Source of the DNA: Bacteroidota bacterium
GTDB taxonomy: Bacteria; Bacteroidota; Bacteroidia; Bacteroidales; VadinHA17
Reading direction: 5' to 3'
Length of the DNA stretch: 64,000 nt
NCBI GenBank assembly: GCA_018262715.1
Contig: JADFDS010000009.1
Location: forward strand, 16,293 to 80,292
Below, piece by piece: positions 8,117 to 15,767 of this stretch; position 1 is the stretch's first letter, and each line of letters opens with the position of its first letter. A program made the translations under genes and the position numbers. A model generated the notes under the pieces. The model worked only from the letters and a program-made list of their open reading frames with translations, made no database searches and had not been told where the DNA came from.

Positions 8117-9192
8117 TCAAAAGTTCTGTGTTTTCTCCGTCTAAGAGCCAGAAATGCAATATGGTAAAAAGCTGCGATTCCGGGAAGCAGCCACAGCAGG
8201 TTTTCTCTTATCTTCTGCCTGCTGGTTGCAGCAATCATGGCATTAAGGAGCACCACCATCATGAAATACAGCGCGGCAAACTGCCAGGGCAGGAAGAGCA
8301 GTATAATCCACCCGGCAAGACCGGTAATTGCATAAAGAAGGAAAAAGGTCGTGCTGTTTCCGAACATTGAAAAAATGTTACGCGAGAATCCGTTGACTCC
8401 CTGGATATAACTCCTGTACATCCGGCATTCAATCTCCTTCCGGCCAACCAGGGTGTCTCCCCTGAGCCTGCTTCTTTTCACCAGCCTCATGATCTCGATG
8501 TCCTCCGCCAGCCTGTCGCGCACTCTTTCATGGAACCGGTAACGCCTGTAGGTCTCACCGTGGAAGAGCATCATCTGGCCGTTGGCAGCAGAGAAGGAGG
8601 TCCACCTGCATCGCCTTATCAGGAAAAGAGGCAACAGTGAAAGAAGTATCCTGAACATAAACGGAACCACGATCTTTTCTCCGCGGCTTCTCATCTTCTG
8701 GCGCGGGAACATCGAGAGCAGCGCCAGTCTGTGCCTTGATGCATATGACACCGCCCTCTTCAGCAGGTCTTCACCCACTGTCACGTCAGCATCGAGGAAG
8801 AGGAGGTACTCGTTCGCCGCTTCAGCGGCAAGCCTGTGACAGGCATGGTTCTTACCCGTCCATCCTTCAGGGAGCTCATCGCCGCTGATGCATCTGATTC
8901 TCCGGTCAACCCTCGCGCATGCGGCTATTACCTCAGCCGTGCTGTCTGTTGATCCGTCATCATACACAATGATCTCAGCCTTTTCGTAAGGAAGCAGTGA
9001 AAGACTGCCAAGCAGAGTGCCAATATTCTTTTCCTCGTTCCTGACAGGTATAAGGACGGAAAGCGACGGCAACCGCGACCTGTCCCTGGTGACAAAAGGG
9101 AGATAAGGCCGGGACACCAGATTCACCAGCGCCACCGCGAATCTCAAAAAGGTAAGGTAGAGGACAAGGCTCCCGGCAACGGTCAGTATCAT
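8092..9192 (-). CDS. Membrane GT2 glycosyltransferase, CruC-like carotenoid glycosyltransferase
   Basis: Family 2 glycosyltransferase of about 366 residues with an N-terminal membrane segment, a GT-A catalytic domain (SVLIPVRNEEKNIG, YDDGSTDST, the metal-binding LFLDADV, and a GW-TGKNHAC acceptor loop) and several C-terminal membrane helices. I chose the ATG at 9192 because it overlaps the upstream stop as ATGA, like other junctions here; another in-frame start at 9216 exists. Position beside crt genes and next to an acyltransferase mirrors CruC, the chlorobactene glucosyltransferase of green sulfur bacteria. It probably glycosylates the hydroxyl made by CruF. Family certain, substrate inferred. 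Confidence 0.7.
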   Translation of the reverse strand: MILTVAGSLVLYLTFLRFAVALVNLVSRPYLPFVTRDRSRLPSLSVLIPVRNEEKNIGTLLGSLSLLPYEKAEIIVYDDGSTDSTAEVIAACARVDRRIRCISGDELPEGWTGKNHACHRLAAEAANEYLLFLDADVTVGEDLLKRAVSYASRHRLALLSMFPRQKMRSRGEKIVVPFMFRILLSLLPLFLIRRCRWTSFSAANGQMMLFHGETYRRYRFHERVRDRLAEDIEIMRLVKRSRLRGDTLVGRKEIECRMYRSYIQGVNGFSRNIFSMFGNSTTFFLLYAITGLAGWIILLFLPWQFAALYFMMVVLLNAMIAATSRQKIRENLLWLLPGIAAFYHIAFLALRRRKHRTFEWKGRKIR

Positions 9193-9806
9193 ACAGGTAT
9201 TTGCTTGGCAATACACTCGTCAAGAAACATGTTGTATGTCTCTTCAAGGTCAGTGACTGATCTCTCCCTGGCTGAATATTCAATGACCCTGACATACAGC
9301 CCCGGCTTCTTCTCCGAGAACCAGTCCGGCAGGGCGACATAAAAAAGTATCATAAGCTTGTCCGAGGCTCCCGCTATGATACGTTCGGTACCTCTCTCAA
9401 ACCGCACCGGCCTCCTGTGTACCGAGGTAATTATGCCCTGAGGATATACCACAACCATGTTGGCTGAATCATGTAGCAGGCCTGAGGTATATTTCAGGGT
9501 GTCCACCACTGTGCGTGACCCTCTCTTTATCGAAAATGCCCCTGCCTTATTCAGAAAACGACGCGATTCAAGCTGTTCCTCCAGCATCATGATGTGAAAT
9601 TTCTTATGGAGGAAGAGGTCATTGAGGCGATAGGCAATGAACCCGTCCCACCAGCTGAAGTGGTTACCCAGAAGCAGAACCGGCCGGCCGGCAGTATCAG
9701 TGTTGCAGTCAAACCTGACATCCCCGAAATGCCGCTTCAGTCCGGTCCGTGAATAATAACTGAAGAACCTGACAAAGAATGGAATATGTCTTGCTTTTAT
9801 AATCAC
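9189..9806 (-). CDS. PlsC-type acyltransferase, CruD-like carotenoid glycoside acyltransferase
   Basis: Lysophospholipid-acyltransferase fold of 205 residues. The catalytic HX4D box is NHFSWWDG (His about 49, Asp about 54) and the acceptor-binding block is YPQG (121-124), a variant of the usual FPEG. It starts with GTG at 9806, overlapping the upstream nucleotidase stop as GTGA, and ends overlapping the glycosyltransferase start by 4 bp. In green sulfur bacteria CruD, of the same broad fold, acylates the sugar of chlorobactene glucoside. The adjacency here to a CruC-like enzyme suggests the same chemistry. A generic role in phospholipid synthesis cannot be excluded. Confidence 0.68.
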   Translation of the reverse strand: MIIKARHIPFFVRFFSYYSRTGLKRHFGDVRFDCNTDTAGRPVLLLGNHFSWWDGFIAYRLNDLFLHKKFHIMMLEEQLESRRFLNKAGAFSIKRGSRTVVDTLKYTSGLLHDSANMVVVYPQGIITSVHRRPVRFERGTERIIAGASDKLMILFYVALPDWFSEKKPGLYVRVIEYSARERSVTDLEETYNMFLDECIAKQIPV

Positions 9807-11605
9807 TTCGGCCTGTTTACGGGAACCAGTGATTTTACCGGATTGCGGTAAGAATCAGGAATCACGGGCAATCCGCCCTCTTCAGCCGGTTTGAATCGCT
9901 GAAGGTATTTCAGGAGCGCTATCCATTCCTTGCCCTCCTGTATGCCGGGCTGAGCATCATTGAAGTCCATCACGAAATCATCCATCTCGGTAACTATGTT
10001 TCCGTTGCTGTCTTTTGGCTCAACCTTGATCAGACCGAAAGTTTTCTTCTTCACAAGGCCAAGGTTATCTGCCATATATGAATTGGCCACGATTGAATAT
10101 AATTTCGGATCATCCTTATCGGTATTTACTTCCTTCACATTTCCCAGTCTGTCCGTGATTTCGATCTTGCGCACTTTGTTGAACAACCCTCCTTCCGGAT
10201 CATATTCTATGCGGAGATGGGAATAATAGGGATAATTTGATGAGGCTGTGGCTGAGGTAAAGAGGAGTATCTCGGTAATATTCCTGAGTTCTTTTCCTGT
10301 AACCCACATTTTTGACAGCGAGTATCCGGGCACATTATCATTCCCGGAGCCAAGTGACATTACCCTGAAGATATCCGCCACGCTCTGTACGCCAGGCTGG
10401 ATCGGATCACGCAGGACGCCTGCAGCAACGATGGCGATATCAGTGCCGGGGCCTTCCTGATTAACATAGTTGTATATGGCATCTGCCACAAGGACGCCAA
10501 GGTTGCTGTCAGCTGCCTTCCCGTATTCATCATAGCTGACAGTGTAGGGTGCAATGGCAACCGGCATGGTATAGGTCATCCCGATGGGGTTTAATATTGC
10601 TTCGTTGATCTTCTGCTGCTGTAATACAATTTCTGATTGTATCTCTTCCAGGGCAGTGGTTCTGTCGTCAACAGGAATGGCCTCGTATTTTTCAAGCTTT
10701 AAGCTGCCGTTGATTACCCGGGCATCAATTCTTCCGACAAACCTTCCGTTGTCTCCGACCGCTACTATCGGTACAGCGTTTACAACAAGCGGCTCCTTAA
10801 GCAGCGTATGGGTATGCCCGCTGATGATAAGGTCGATCCCTTTCACTTTTGAGGCAAGTTTCACATCCTCACCTGTCCATTCCCCTTTATCGTCTTTTCT
10901 TATGCCGCTGTGTGACAGACATATAATAACATCACAACCTTCCTTTTTCAGATTCCTGACCAGTTTTTTTGCAGCCGGGATTATTTTGCCAAAGGTCACC
11001 GGCGGGGCATAGGGAGCTGATTCATCTGCGTCCTTGCCGATCAGGGAGAAAAGGCCTATCCTGATGCCGTTTATCTCCTTTACGGTATAAGGTTTAATGA
11101 GACCATCGCTTATCAATGCCTCGAATGCATCATCAGCAGGGTCATCGGGATCAGTGATGGCATTTCCCGTCAGGATAAGGGGTATCTCTCCGCGCTGTGA
11201 CGCTTTTCTCAGTATGCCGGCAAAGGCCTCCGGCCCGAAGTCGAAATCATGATTACCCATGGCAACCACATCATATCCCGCTTTTTTCATCAGCGCATGC
11301 TGGAATCCGGTCTCCGGCTCCAGCGCCTGGAAAAGCGTTCCCATAAGACAGTCACCTGCATCAACTACAAGTGCTGATCCGGGATTCTCATTACGCACCT
11401 CCTCAATAATACCGGCAATGCGTGCCATTCCTCCGATTGTGGGATCATTGTCAGCCACGCCGGGTGTATAGGCAGACTCCGGGGCATAGCCCTGGAGATG
11501 CGAATGAAAATCATTTGTATGAAGTATGGTCAGTTTCTTTTCCTCCTGTGCTGCGAGCGCCAATGCTACGGTGAGGAATATTGCTATAATAATCATCCTT
11601 TTCAT
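9803..11605 (-). CDS. Exported 5'-nucleotidase / metallophosphatase
   Basis: UshA/CpdB-type bifunctional metallophosphatase of 600 residues with a signal peptide (MKRMIIIAIFLTVALALAAQ). Metal-binding blocks of the calcineurin-like domain are in order: HTNDFHSH (27-34), DAGDCLMG, MGNHDFDFG, LSHSGIR and SGHTHT. The C-terminal 5'-nucleotidase substrate domain follows (about 350-570). Enzymes of this class hydrolyse nucleotides in the periplasm. It is the first gene of the minus-strand run that continues through the carotenoid genes and overlaps the acyltransferase by 4 bp. Why a nucleotidase leads that operon is not obvious. No convincing promoter; TAACTTTA at 11713-11720 (minus) is one mismatch from consensus. 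Confidence 0.88.
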   Translation of the reverse strand: MKRMIIIAIFLTVALALAAQEEKKLTILHTNDFHSHLQGYAPESAYTPGVADNDPTIGGMARIAGIIEEVRNENPGSALVVDAGDCLMGTLFQALEPETGFQHALMKKAGYDVVAMGNHDFDFGPEAFAGILRKASQRGEIPLILTGNAITDPDDPADDAFEALISDGLIKPYTVKEINGIRIGLFSLIGKDADESAPYAPPVTFGKIIPAAKKLVRNLKKEGCDVIICLSHSGIRKDDKGEWTGEDVKLASKVKGIDLIISGHTHTLLKEPLVVNAVPIVAVGDNGRFVGRIDARVINGSLKLEKYEAIPVDDRTTALEEIQSEIVLQQQKINEAILNPIGMTYTMPVAIAPYTVSYDEYGKAADSNLGVLVADAIYNYVNQEGPGTDIAIVAAGVLRDPIQPGVQSVADIFRVMSLGSGNDNVPGYSLSKMWVTGKELRNITEILLFTSATASSNYPYYSHLRIEYDPEGGLFNKVRKIEITDRLGNVKEVNTDKDDPKLYSIVANSYMADNLGLVKKKTFGLIKVEPKDSNGNIVTEMDDFVMDFNDAQPGIQEGKEWIALLKYLQRFKPAEEGGLPVIPDSYRNPVKSLVPVNRPK

Positions 11606-11748
11606 CTCTCATGAAATTTGGGATTAAGTTAGCAAAAAGCTTTATATCCCTGCCACAGAGGGGCTGAAAGAATTCATACACCCGGACAGATGAGGCTCCG
11701 GATGGCAATGACTAAAGTTATTTCTGCCAGGCAGTTTATCCAGCCATT

Positions 11749-12411
11749 CTACAGGAAGACCGAGAAACCCACCTTGATTGCCGGTCCTGCATATATCTCA
11801 CGAAGATCGGTTTCCTCCCCCTCATAATACTGGGTACTCCCCCACACAGTCCTTATGTAACCTGCCATGATATCTACAGTCACCCTGTCGGCCAGAGGTA
11901 CGGCCACACCGAGTGACACTCCCAGGCTGAAAAGTGAATACCGGTCAACATCCGGATCAGGACCCGAAGTCGGCATTTTGGCGACGCACGTTCCTGCCAT
12001 CACCTCCAGCTCGGCAAATGGATAGACCTTTTCAAGGGGATAGTAGTACCTGGCCCAGGGTCCGGCAGCAAAGGAAGTCTCTGTCAGCTTGCCCTGTGAA
12101 TCGACATGCTGGCTTGAAGATCTGACAAACAGCAACCCGAGCCCGGCTGAGAGGTTATCAATAATGAAATATCCTCCCTTCGGGATCAGGCTGAATGACC
12201 TTACCTTATTTTCATTGTAGGAATCGGTACCGGAGGTGTATTTGGTACGCATGATGCCGAGGCTCATCAGGTCGGATCCCCATGATCCTTCAACGATTGC
12301 GGTGGAAGTAACCCCCAGAAGAATATTTCCCTTTTCAAGCTGGGGCGCCTGTGCCATAGCACTGCATGCAATCACAAGGACTGCAGTTATTGTTAACAGT
12401 TTTCTTTTCAT
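11749..12411 (-). CDS. Outer-membrane beta-barrel protein, copy B of a tandem pair
   Basis: 220 residues with a signal peptide (MKRKLLTITAVLVIACSAMAQ) and alternating amphipathic strands ending in a strand with a terminal hydrophobic residue (VGFSVFL), typical of small 8-stranded Bacteroidota outer-membrane barrels. It is a paralogue of the gene 12 bp upstream: both begin the mature chain with QLEKGN-LLG-TST, share GGYF or AGYF-DNL-AGL, and share the RYYYPL--YPFAE motif. Function unknown; the family has adhesin-like, porin-like and structural members. The two genes are probably co-transcribed from the promoter at 13.2 kb. Confidence 0.8.
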   Translation of the reverse strand: MKRKLLTITAVLVIACSAMAQAPQLEKGNILLGVTSTAIVEGSWGSDLMSLGIMRTKYTSGTDSYNENKVRSFSLIPKGGYFIIDNLSAGLGLLFVRSSSQHVDSQGKLTETSFAAGPWARYYYPLEKVYPFAELEVMAGTCVAKMPTSGPDPDVDRYSLFSLGVSLGVAVPLADRVTVDIMAGYIRTVWGSTQYYEGEETDLREIYAGPAIKVGFSVFL

Positions 12412-12423
12412 AGTTCCGGCTTA

Positions 12424-13065
12424 TTACAGGTAAATAGTGAAACCCATCCTCAGACAGAATCCGCTGGTTATGAAGTGGACCTCGTCCTCAGTCTCCGCGT
12501 CAGTGTTCTTCAATGAAGAGCGCAGGTAACCCGCGGCGGCATCAAAGGTCACATTATCGCCAAGGGGAAGTGCGGCCCCGACCATTACTCCGAACATGAT
12601 AAAAGGAGTCTTCTCATCTTCGTCGTACCAGAATTCCTTTACTGTGCCAAAGAGAAATTCGGCTTCAGCGAAGGGGTAAAATCTGTCAAGAGGATAATAG
12701 TACCTCACAAAAGGACCTATCCCGATTGTACTTTCCTTATAGGTGTCATCATATTCCAGATCCTTTTCGGTGTACCCGAAGACTACTGCCTGAAGGCCCG
12801 CTGCCAGATTATCGGTCACAAAATATCCCGCTCTCGGCAATATGTTGAAGCTTGTCCTCCTGAATGCATCCTCGGCAGGTCCGGACCCGTACTTGTACGT
12901 GGCCTTGATGAAGCCGAGACCAATAAGCTCTGAACTGGCTGATGTGCTGAGAGCAACCGTCGAGGTGGCCCCCAGCAGCAGGTTGCCCTTTTCAAGCTGC
13001 GGCTGTGCCGTAATGGTTGCAATACCCAAAAGGAAAACCGCAACCGTCAGAAAAGTTCTTTTCAT
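12424..13065 (-). CDS. Outer-membrane beta-barrel protein, copy A of a tandem pair
   Basis: 213 residues with a signal peptide (MKRTFLTVAVFLLGIATITAQ) and a predicted small beta-barrel ending MGFTIYL. It is the upstream member of a tandem duplication with the following gene; the shared core includes QLEKGNLLLGATST, AGYFVTDNLAAGL and RYYYPLDRFYPFAEAE. The loops differ (here rich in Asp and Glu: EYDDTYKE, WYDEDEKT), suggesting different surface exposure. A well-formed Bacteroidota promoter lies 112 bp upstream. Specific function cannot be read from sequence. Confidence 0.8.
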   Translation of the reverse strand: MKRTFLTVAVFLLGIATITAQPQLEKGNLLLGATSTVALSTSASSELIGLGFIKATYKYGSGPAEDAFRRTSFNILPRAGYFVTDNLAAGLQAVVFGYTEKDLEYDDTYKESTIGIGPFVRYYYPLDRFYPFAEAEFLFGTVKEFWYDEDEKTPFIMFGVMVGAALPLGDNVTFDAAAGYLRSSLKNTDAETEDEVHFITSGFCLRMGFTIYL

Positions 13066-13176
13066 AGTCCGTGTTTTAGGTGTGCCTACTCTTTAGTTTT
13101 TCGGCCTCTACTCCCTACTCTTTACCGGGATTTTCGGGAAACTCCCTATATAATTGTGCCTGAGGTTATTGTTTAT

Positions 13177-13208
13177 CAAATTTACACTACGGGAAAGGCG
13201 TTGTCAAA
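13177..13208 (-). promoter_or_regulatory. Bacteroidota-type promoter for the outer-membrane pair
   Basis: Read on the minus strand there is a -33 TTTG (13208-13205), a 20-bp spacer and a -7 TAAATTTG (13184-13177), an exact fit to TTTG-N19-21-TAnnTTTG. This is the best complete promoter in the window and drives the two barrel genes, with a leader of about 100 nt. Confidence 0.7.
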
Positions 13209-13281
13209 TTTTTCTCCGCAATGGTTGAAAGAGTGCTGATTTCTTCCTGGTCACACATACCTCAGGGCAATCAGCCTTGAT

Positions 13282-13289
13282 TATCTTTG
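13282..13289 (+). promoter_or_regulatory. Putative -7 element of guaA
   Basis: TATCTTTG matches TAnnTTTG. It lies 27 bp before the ATG at 13317, so the gene cannot begin at the in-frame codon at 13287, which is inside the element. Confidence 0.5.
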
Positions 13290-13316
13290 CATCAACCAAA
13301 AAAAAATTCAGGGAAA

Positions 13317-14279
13317 ATGATCAGGGAAATAAAGGTGCAGGATCTTAACACCGAAAAGTTCATTGCCGAAAAGGTCAGCGAAATCAGGGCCGCTGTGGGC
13401 GAAGGCACAGCAATCAACGCTCTGTCAGGGGGAGTGGACTCCTCAGTTGTCACTATGATAGGCCATCTCGCCCTGGGCGACAGGCTCAGGACAGTGTTCA
13501 TCCAGAACGGGCTGATGCGGGAGGGAGAGGCCGAAGCTGTTGCTTCAGTATTCGCAAGGCTCGGGGTGAAGGTTGAGATCATAGACGCTCAGAATGAGTT
13601 CCTCGAAGCCCTGAAGGGAATAACCGATCCCGAACAGAAGCGAGAAGCCATCACCCAGACATTCTACAAAAAAGTGTTCGGGCGCATCGTCAGGGAGAGC
13701 GGAGCCAGGTACCTGCTGCAGGGAACAATCCTGACAGACATAGATGAGACAGTTGCCGGCATCAAGCGTCAGCACAATGTCTTCGCTCAGCTGGGAATTG
13801 ACCCGCAGGAGACTTTCGGATACCATATCCTCGAACCGCTGATTCAGCTGCGCAAGGACGGCGTCAGAATGACCGGCCGGGCTGCAGGACTTCCCGAAGA
13901 GATGTTTAACCGGATACCTTTCCCCGGTCCGGCCCTGGCAGCCCGCATAATAGGCGAGGTTACACAGGAGAAACTTGATATTGTCAGAAAAGCCACGGTT
14001 GTTGTTGAGCGGCTTCTGGCCGGGCATGGGGCATTCCAGTATATGGCCATACTGCATGATGACCGTGTGACGGGCATGCGTGACGGCAAGCGCGATTTTG
14101 GCAGGCAGATCGAGGTTCGCTGCTGGGACAGCATCGATGCACGCACCGCCACCCCCACCCGGCTGCCGTTTGAACTGCTTGAACAACTTGCGGCAAAGAT
14201 TCTTGACACCGTCCCCGGAGTGGTCTCCGTAACCTATAATATAGCCACAAAACCACCCTCAACCATAGAAGCGGTCTGA
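13317..14279 (+). CDS. guaA: GMP synthase ATP-pyrophosphatase subunit without glutaminase domain
   Basis: About 320 residues. It has the N-type ATP pyrophosphatase loop LSGGVDSSVV (36-45) and the GuaA dimerisation domain (RIPFPGPALAARI) ending in PPSTIEAV, close to the usual GuaA C-terminus. It would adenylate XMP and aminate it to GMP. The N-terminal class I glutamine amidotransferase domain of ordinary bacterial GuaA is absent, as in archaeal two-subunit enzymes, and no separate amidotransferase is encoded nearby. Start ATG 13317 has a good AGGG ribosome site 5 bp upstream. It either uses free ammonia, has a partner elsewhere, or is a second copy beside a full GuaA. Confidence 0.85.
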   Translation: MIREIKVQDLNTEKFIAEKVSEIRAAVGEGTAINALSGGVDSSVVTMIGHLALGDRLRTVFIQNGLMREGEAEAVASVFARLGVKVEIIDAQNEFLEALKGITDPEQKREAITQTFYKKVFGRIVRESGARYLLQGTILTDIDETVAGIKRQHNVFAQLGIDPQETFGYHILEPLIQLRKDGVRMTGRAAGLPEEMFNRIPFPGPALAARIIGEVTQEKLDIVRKATVVVERLLAGHGAFQYMAILHDDRVTGMRDGKRDFGRQIEVRCWDSIDARTATPTRLPFELLEQLAAKILDTVPGVVSVTYNIATKPPSTIEAV

Positions 14280-14280
14280 G

Positions 14281-14352
14281 GATTTGCGATTTGCGATTTG
14301 CGAATTCCGAATTACTTTCAAATCGAAAATCGAAAATCGCAAATCGCAAATC
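14281..14352. repeat. Long inverted repeat of 7-bp units between guaA and folC stops
   Basis: Left arm 14281-14303 consists of GATTTGC units; right arm 14330-14352 of GCAAATC/GAAAATC units. The arms pair at 22 of 23 positions around a 26-nt loop. It starts right after the guaA stop (14277-14279) and its right arm runs into the folC stop, so it probably acts as a bidirectional terminator. Related 7-bp units recur at 30841-30876 and 63834-63861. Confidence 0.7.
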
Positions 14353-15640
14353 ACAGTGCATCCGCCACCACGAAGGTTGACCCCCCGATGAAGATCATAT
14401 CCCGTGGCCCGGCAGCGGTACGCGCAGCGTCAACAGCCACAGGCACGGAGTGGAAGGTTTCACCGTTCAGACCGTACCTCCCGGCTTCAGCCTTAAGAAG
14501 ATTCTCATCCAGCGCCCTGGGCACCGAGGCCCGGGTAAAATAATACCGGGCATCACGCGGAAACAGAGGCAGGACCGATCCCAGGTCCTTATCATTGACG
14601 AAACCGATGACCATATGAAGATTCTCCTTCTCTGCCGCCCTGACCTGCCTCATTACATATTCCAGACCTTCCCTGTTATGCCCGGTATCGCACACTGTCA
14701 GCGGCGACCGCGACAGTATCTGCCACCTGCCCATCAGCCCGGTGTTTTCAACCACACCTGCTACCCCCCTGAGAAAGTGTTCGCGGCTGAGCCCGAGATC
14801 TGCAGACAGTTTCTCCACAGCTGCTGCCGTGGTCTGCAGGTTCTTCCTTTGTGCCAGGCCTCCCAGCGGTGTTTCACCCTTCAGGGTCATGCCGTCATCA
14901 GGGCCTGAAAGAGTGAACCGCCTCATGGAACTGTCCGGAAAAATCCTTCCCAGCCTGCACCTGAACCGGCTGTCGGCAAAGGTGACAGGCGCATGCATGG
15001 CTTCAGCCCGCTGCAGGAAAACATCCCGCGTCTCAGGCTGAGTCTCGCCTATTACAACGGGCACACCCTCCTTGATGATCCCGGCCTTCTCGCCGGCAAC
15101 CGCCTTCAGGGTAGGCCCCAGGAACTCCATATGGTCATGCCCTATATTGGTTATGACTGACAGCAGGGGTGTGATAATATTGGTCGAATCAAGCCTTCCT
15201 CCCATGCCCACCTCAACTACAGCAATGTCAACCTTCATCCTGGCAAAGTAGTCAAACGCCAGCGCAACCGTCAGCTCAAAGAATGATGGCTTCATCTTCC
15301 CAATGATTCCGTCATGGTCTGCTACGAACCTGACCACCTCCTCCTCCGGAATCATCTCCCCGTCAATTCTTATCCTCTCCCTGAAATCCTTCAGGTGGGG
15401 AGATGTGTAGAGACCGGTTCTGTATCCTGCCTCCTGCAGTACCGAGGCAGTCATATGCGATACTGATCCCTTTCCGTTGGTGCCTGCGACGTGCACCGAA
15501 CGGAACCTCGAGTGCGGATGACTGAAATAGCGGTCAAGCTCAAGCGTATTGTCAAGGTTGCCCTTGTATGCAGGCTTGCCAACGCGGTGGTAGGCCGGCA
15601 ACAGGCTGAATAGATACTCAACGGTTTCCTGATATGTCAT
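14351..15640 (-). CDS. folC: Bifunctional folylpolyglutamate / dihydrofolate synthase
   Basis: Mur-ligase-fold enzyme of 429 residues that adds glutamate to dihydropteroate and folates. The ATP-binding loop is VAGTNGKGSVSHM (51-63), followed by TGLYTSPHL, the conserved folate-side motif, and by DIAVVEVGMGGRLDSTN. Length and ends match the family. It is convergent with guaA, and its stop lies within the right arm of the terminator-like inverted repeat. A -7 element (TAAATTTG) is found 26 bp upstream on the minus strand. Confidence 0.93.
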   Translation of the reverse strand: MTYQETVEYLFSLLPAYHRVGKPAYKGNLDNTLELDRYFSHPHSRFRSVHVAGTNGKGSVSHMTASVLQEAGYRTGLYTSPHLKDFRERIRIDGEMIPEEEVVRFVADHDGIIGKMKPSFFELTVALAFDYFARMKVDIAVVEVGMGGRLDSTNIITPLLSVITNIGHDHMEFLGPTLKAVAGEKAGIIKEGVPVVIGETQPETRDVFLQRAEAMHAPVTFADSRFRCRLGRIFPDSSMRRFTLSGPDDGMTLKGETPLGGLAQRKNLQTTAAAVEKLSADLGLSREHFLRGVAGVVENTGLMGRWQILSRSPLTVCDTGHNREGLEYVMRQVRAAEKENLHMVIGFVNDKDLGSVLPLFPRDARYYFTRASVPRALDENLLKAEAGRYGLNGETFHSVPVAVDAARTAAGPRDMIFIGGSTFVVADAL

Positions 15641-15666
15641 GTTGATAACCTTTGTGCGGTTGTTCG

Positions 15667-15674
15667 CAAATTTA
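15667..15674 (-). promoter_or_regulatory. Putative -7 element of folC
   Basis: On the minus strand TAAATTTG matches TAnnTTTG, 26 bp before the folC ATG. Confidence 0.45.
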
Positions 15675-15707
15675 CATAAAGCGCTTTTCCCCTACATACG
15701 GCACCGC

Positions 15708-15715
15708 TATCTTTG
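15708..15715 (+). promoter_or_regulatory. Putative -7 element of the PIN-PhoH gene
   Basis: TATCTTTG, an exact TAnnTTTG match, 52 bp upstream of the ATG at 15768 and divergent from the folC element. Confidence 0.45.
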
Positions 15716-15767
15716 TCACCGTGGTAATATCTGCGCCGGAGATGCTGCCCTTTAAACCAAATCTGTT

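Noticed and set aside
2862..9806. A flexirubin or aryl polyene cluster instead of carotenoids
   Set aside because: The genes are phytoene synthase, CrtI-family desaturases and a DUF422 hydratase; no ketosynthases, acyl carrier protein or aromatic lyase are present.
13545..14186. A 213-codon open frame antisense to guaA
   Set aside because: It lies entirely over the conserved ATPPase gene on the other strand and shows no domain signature.
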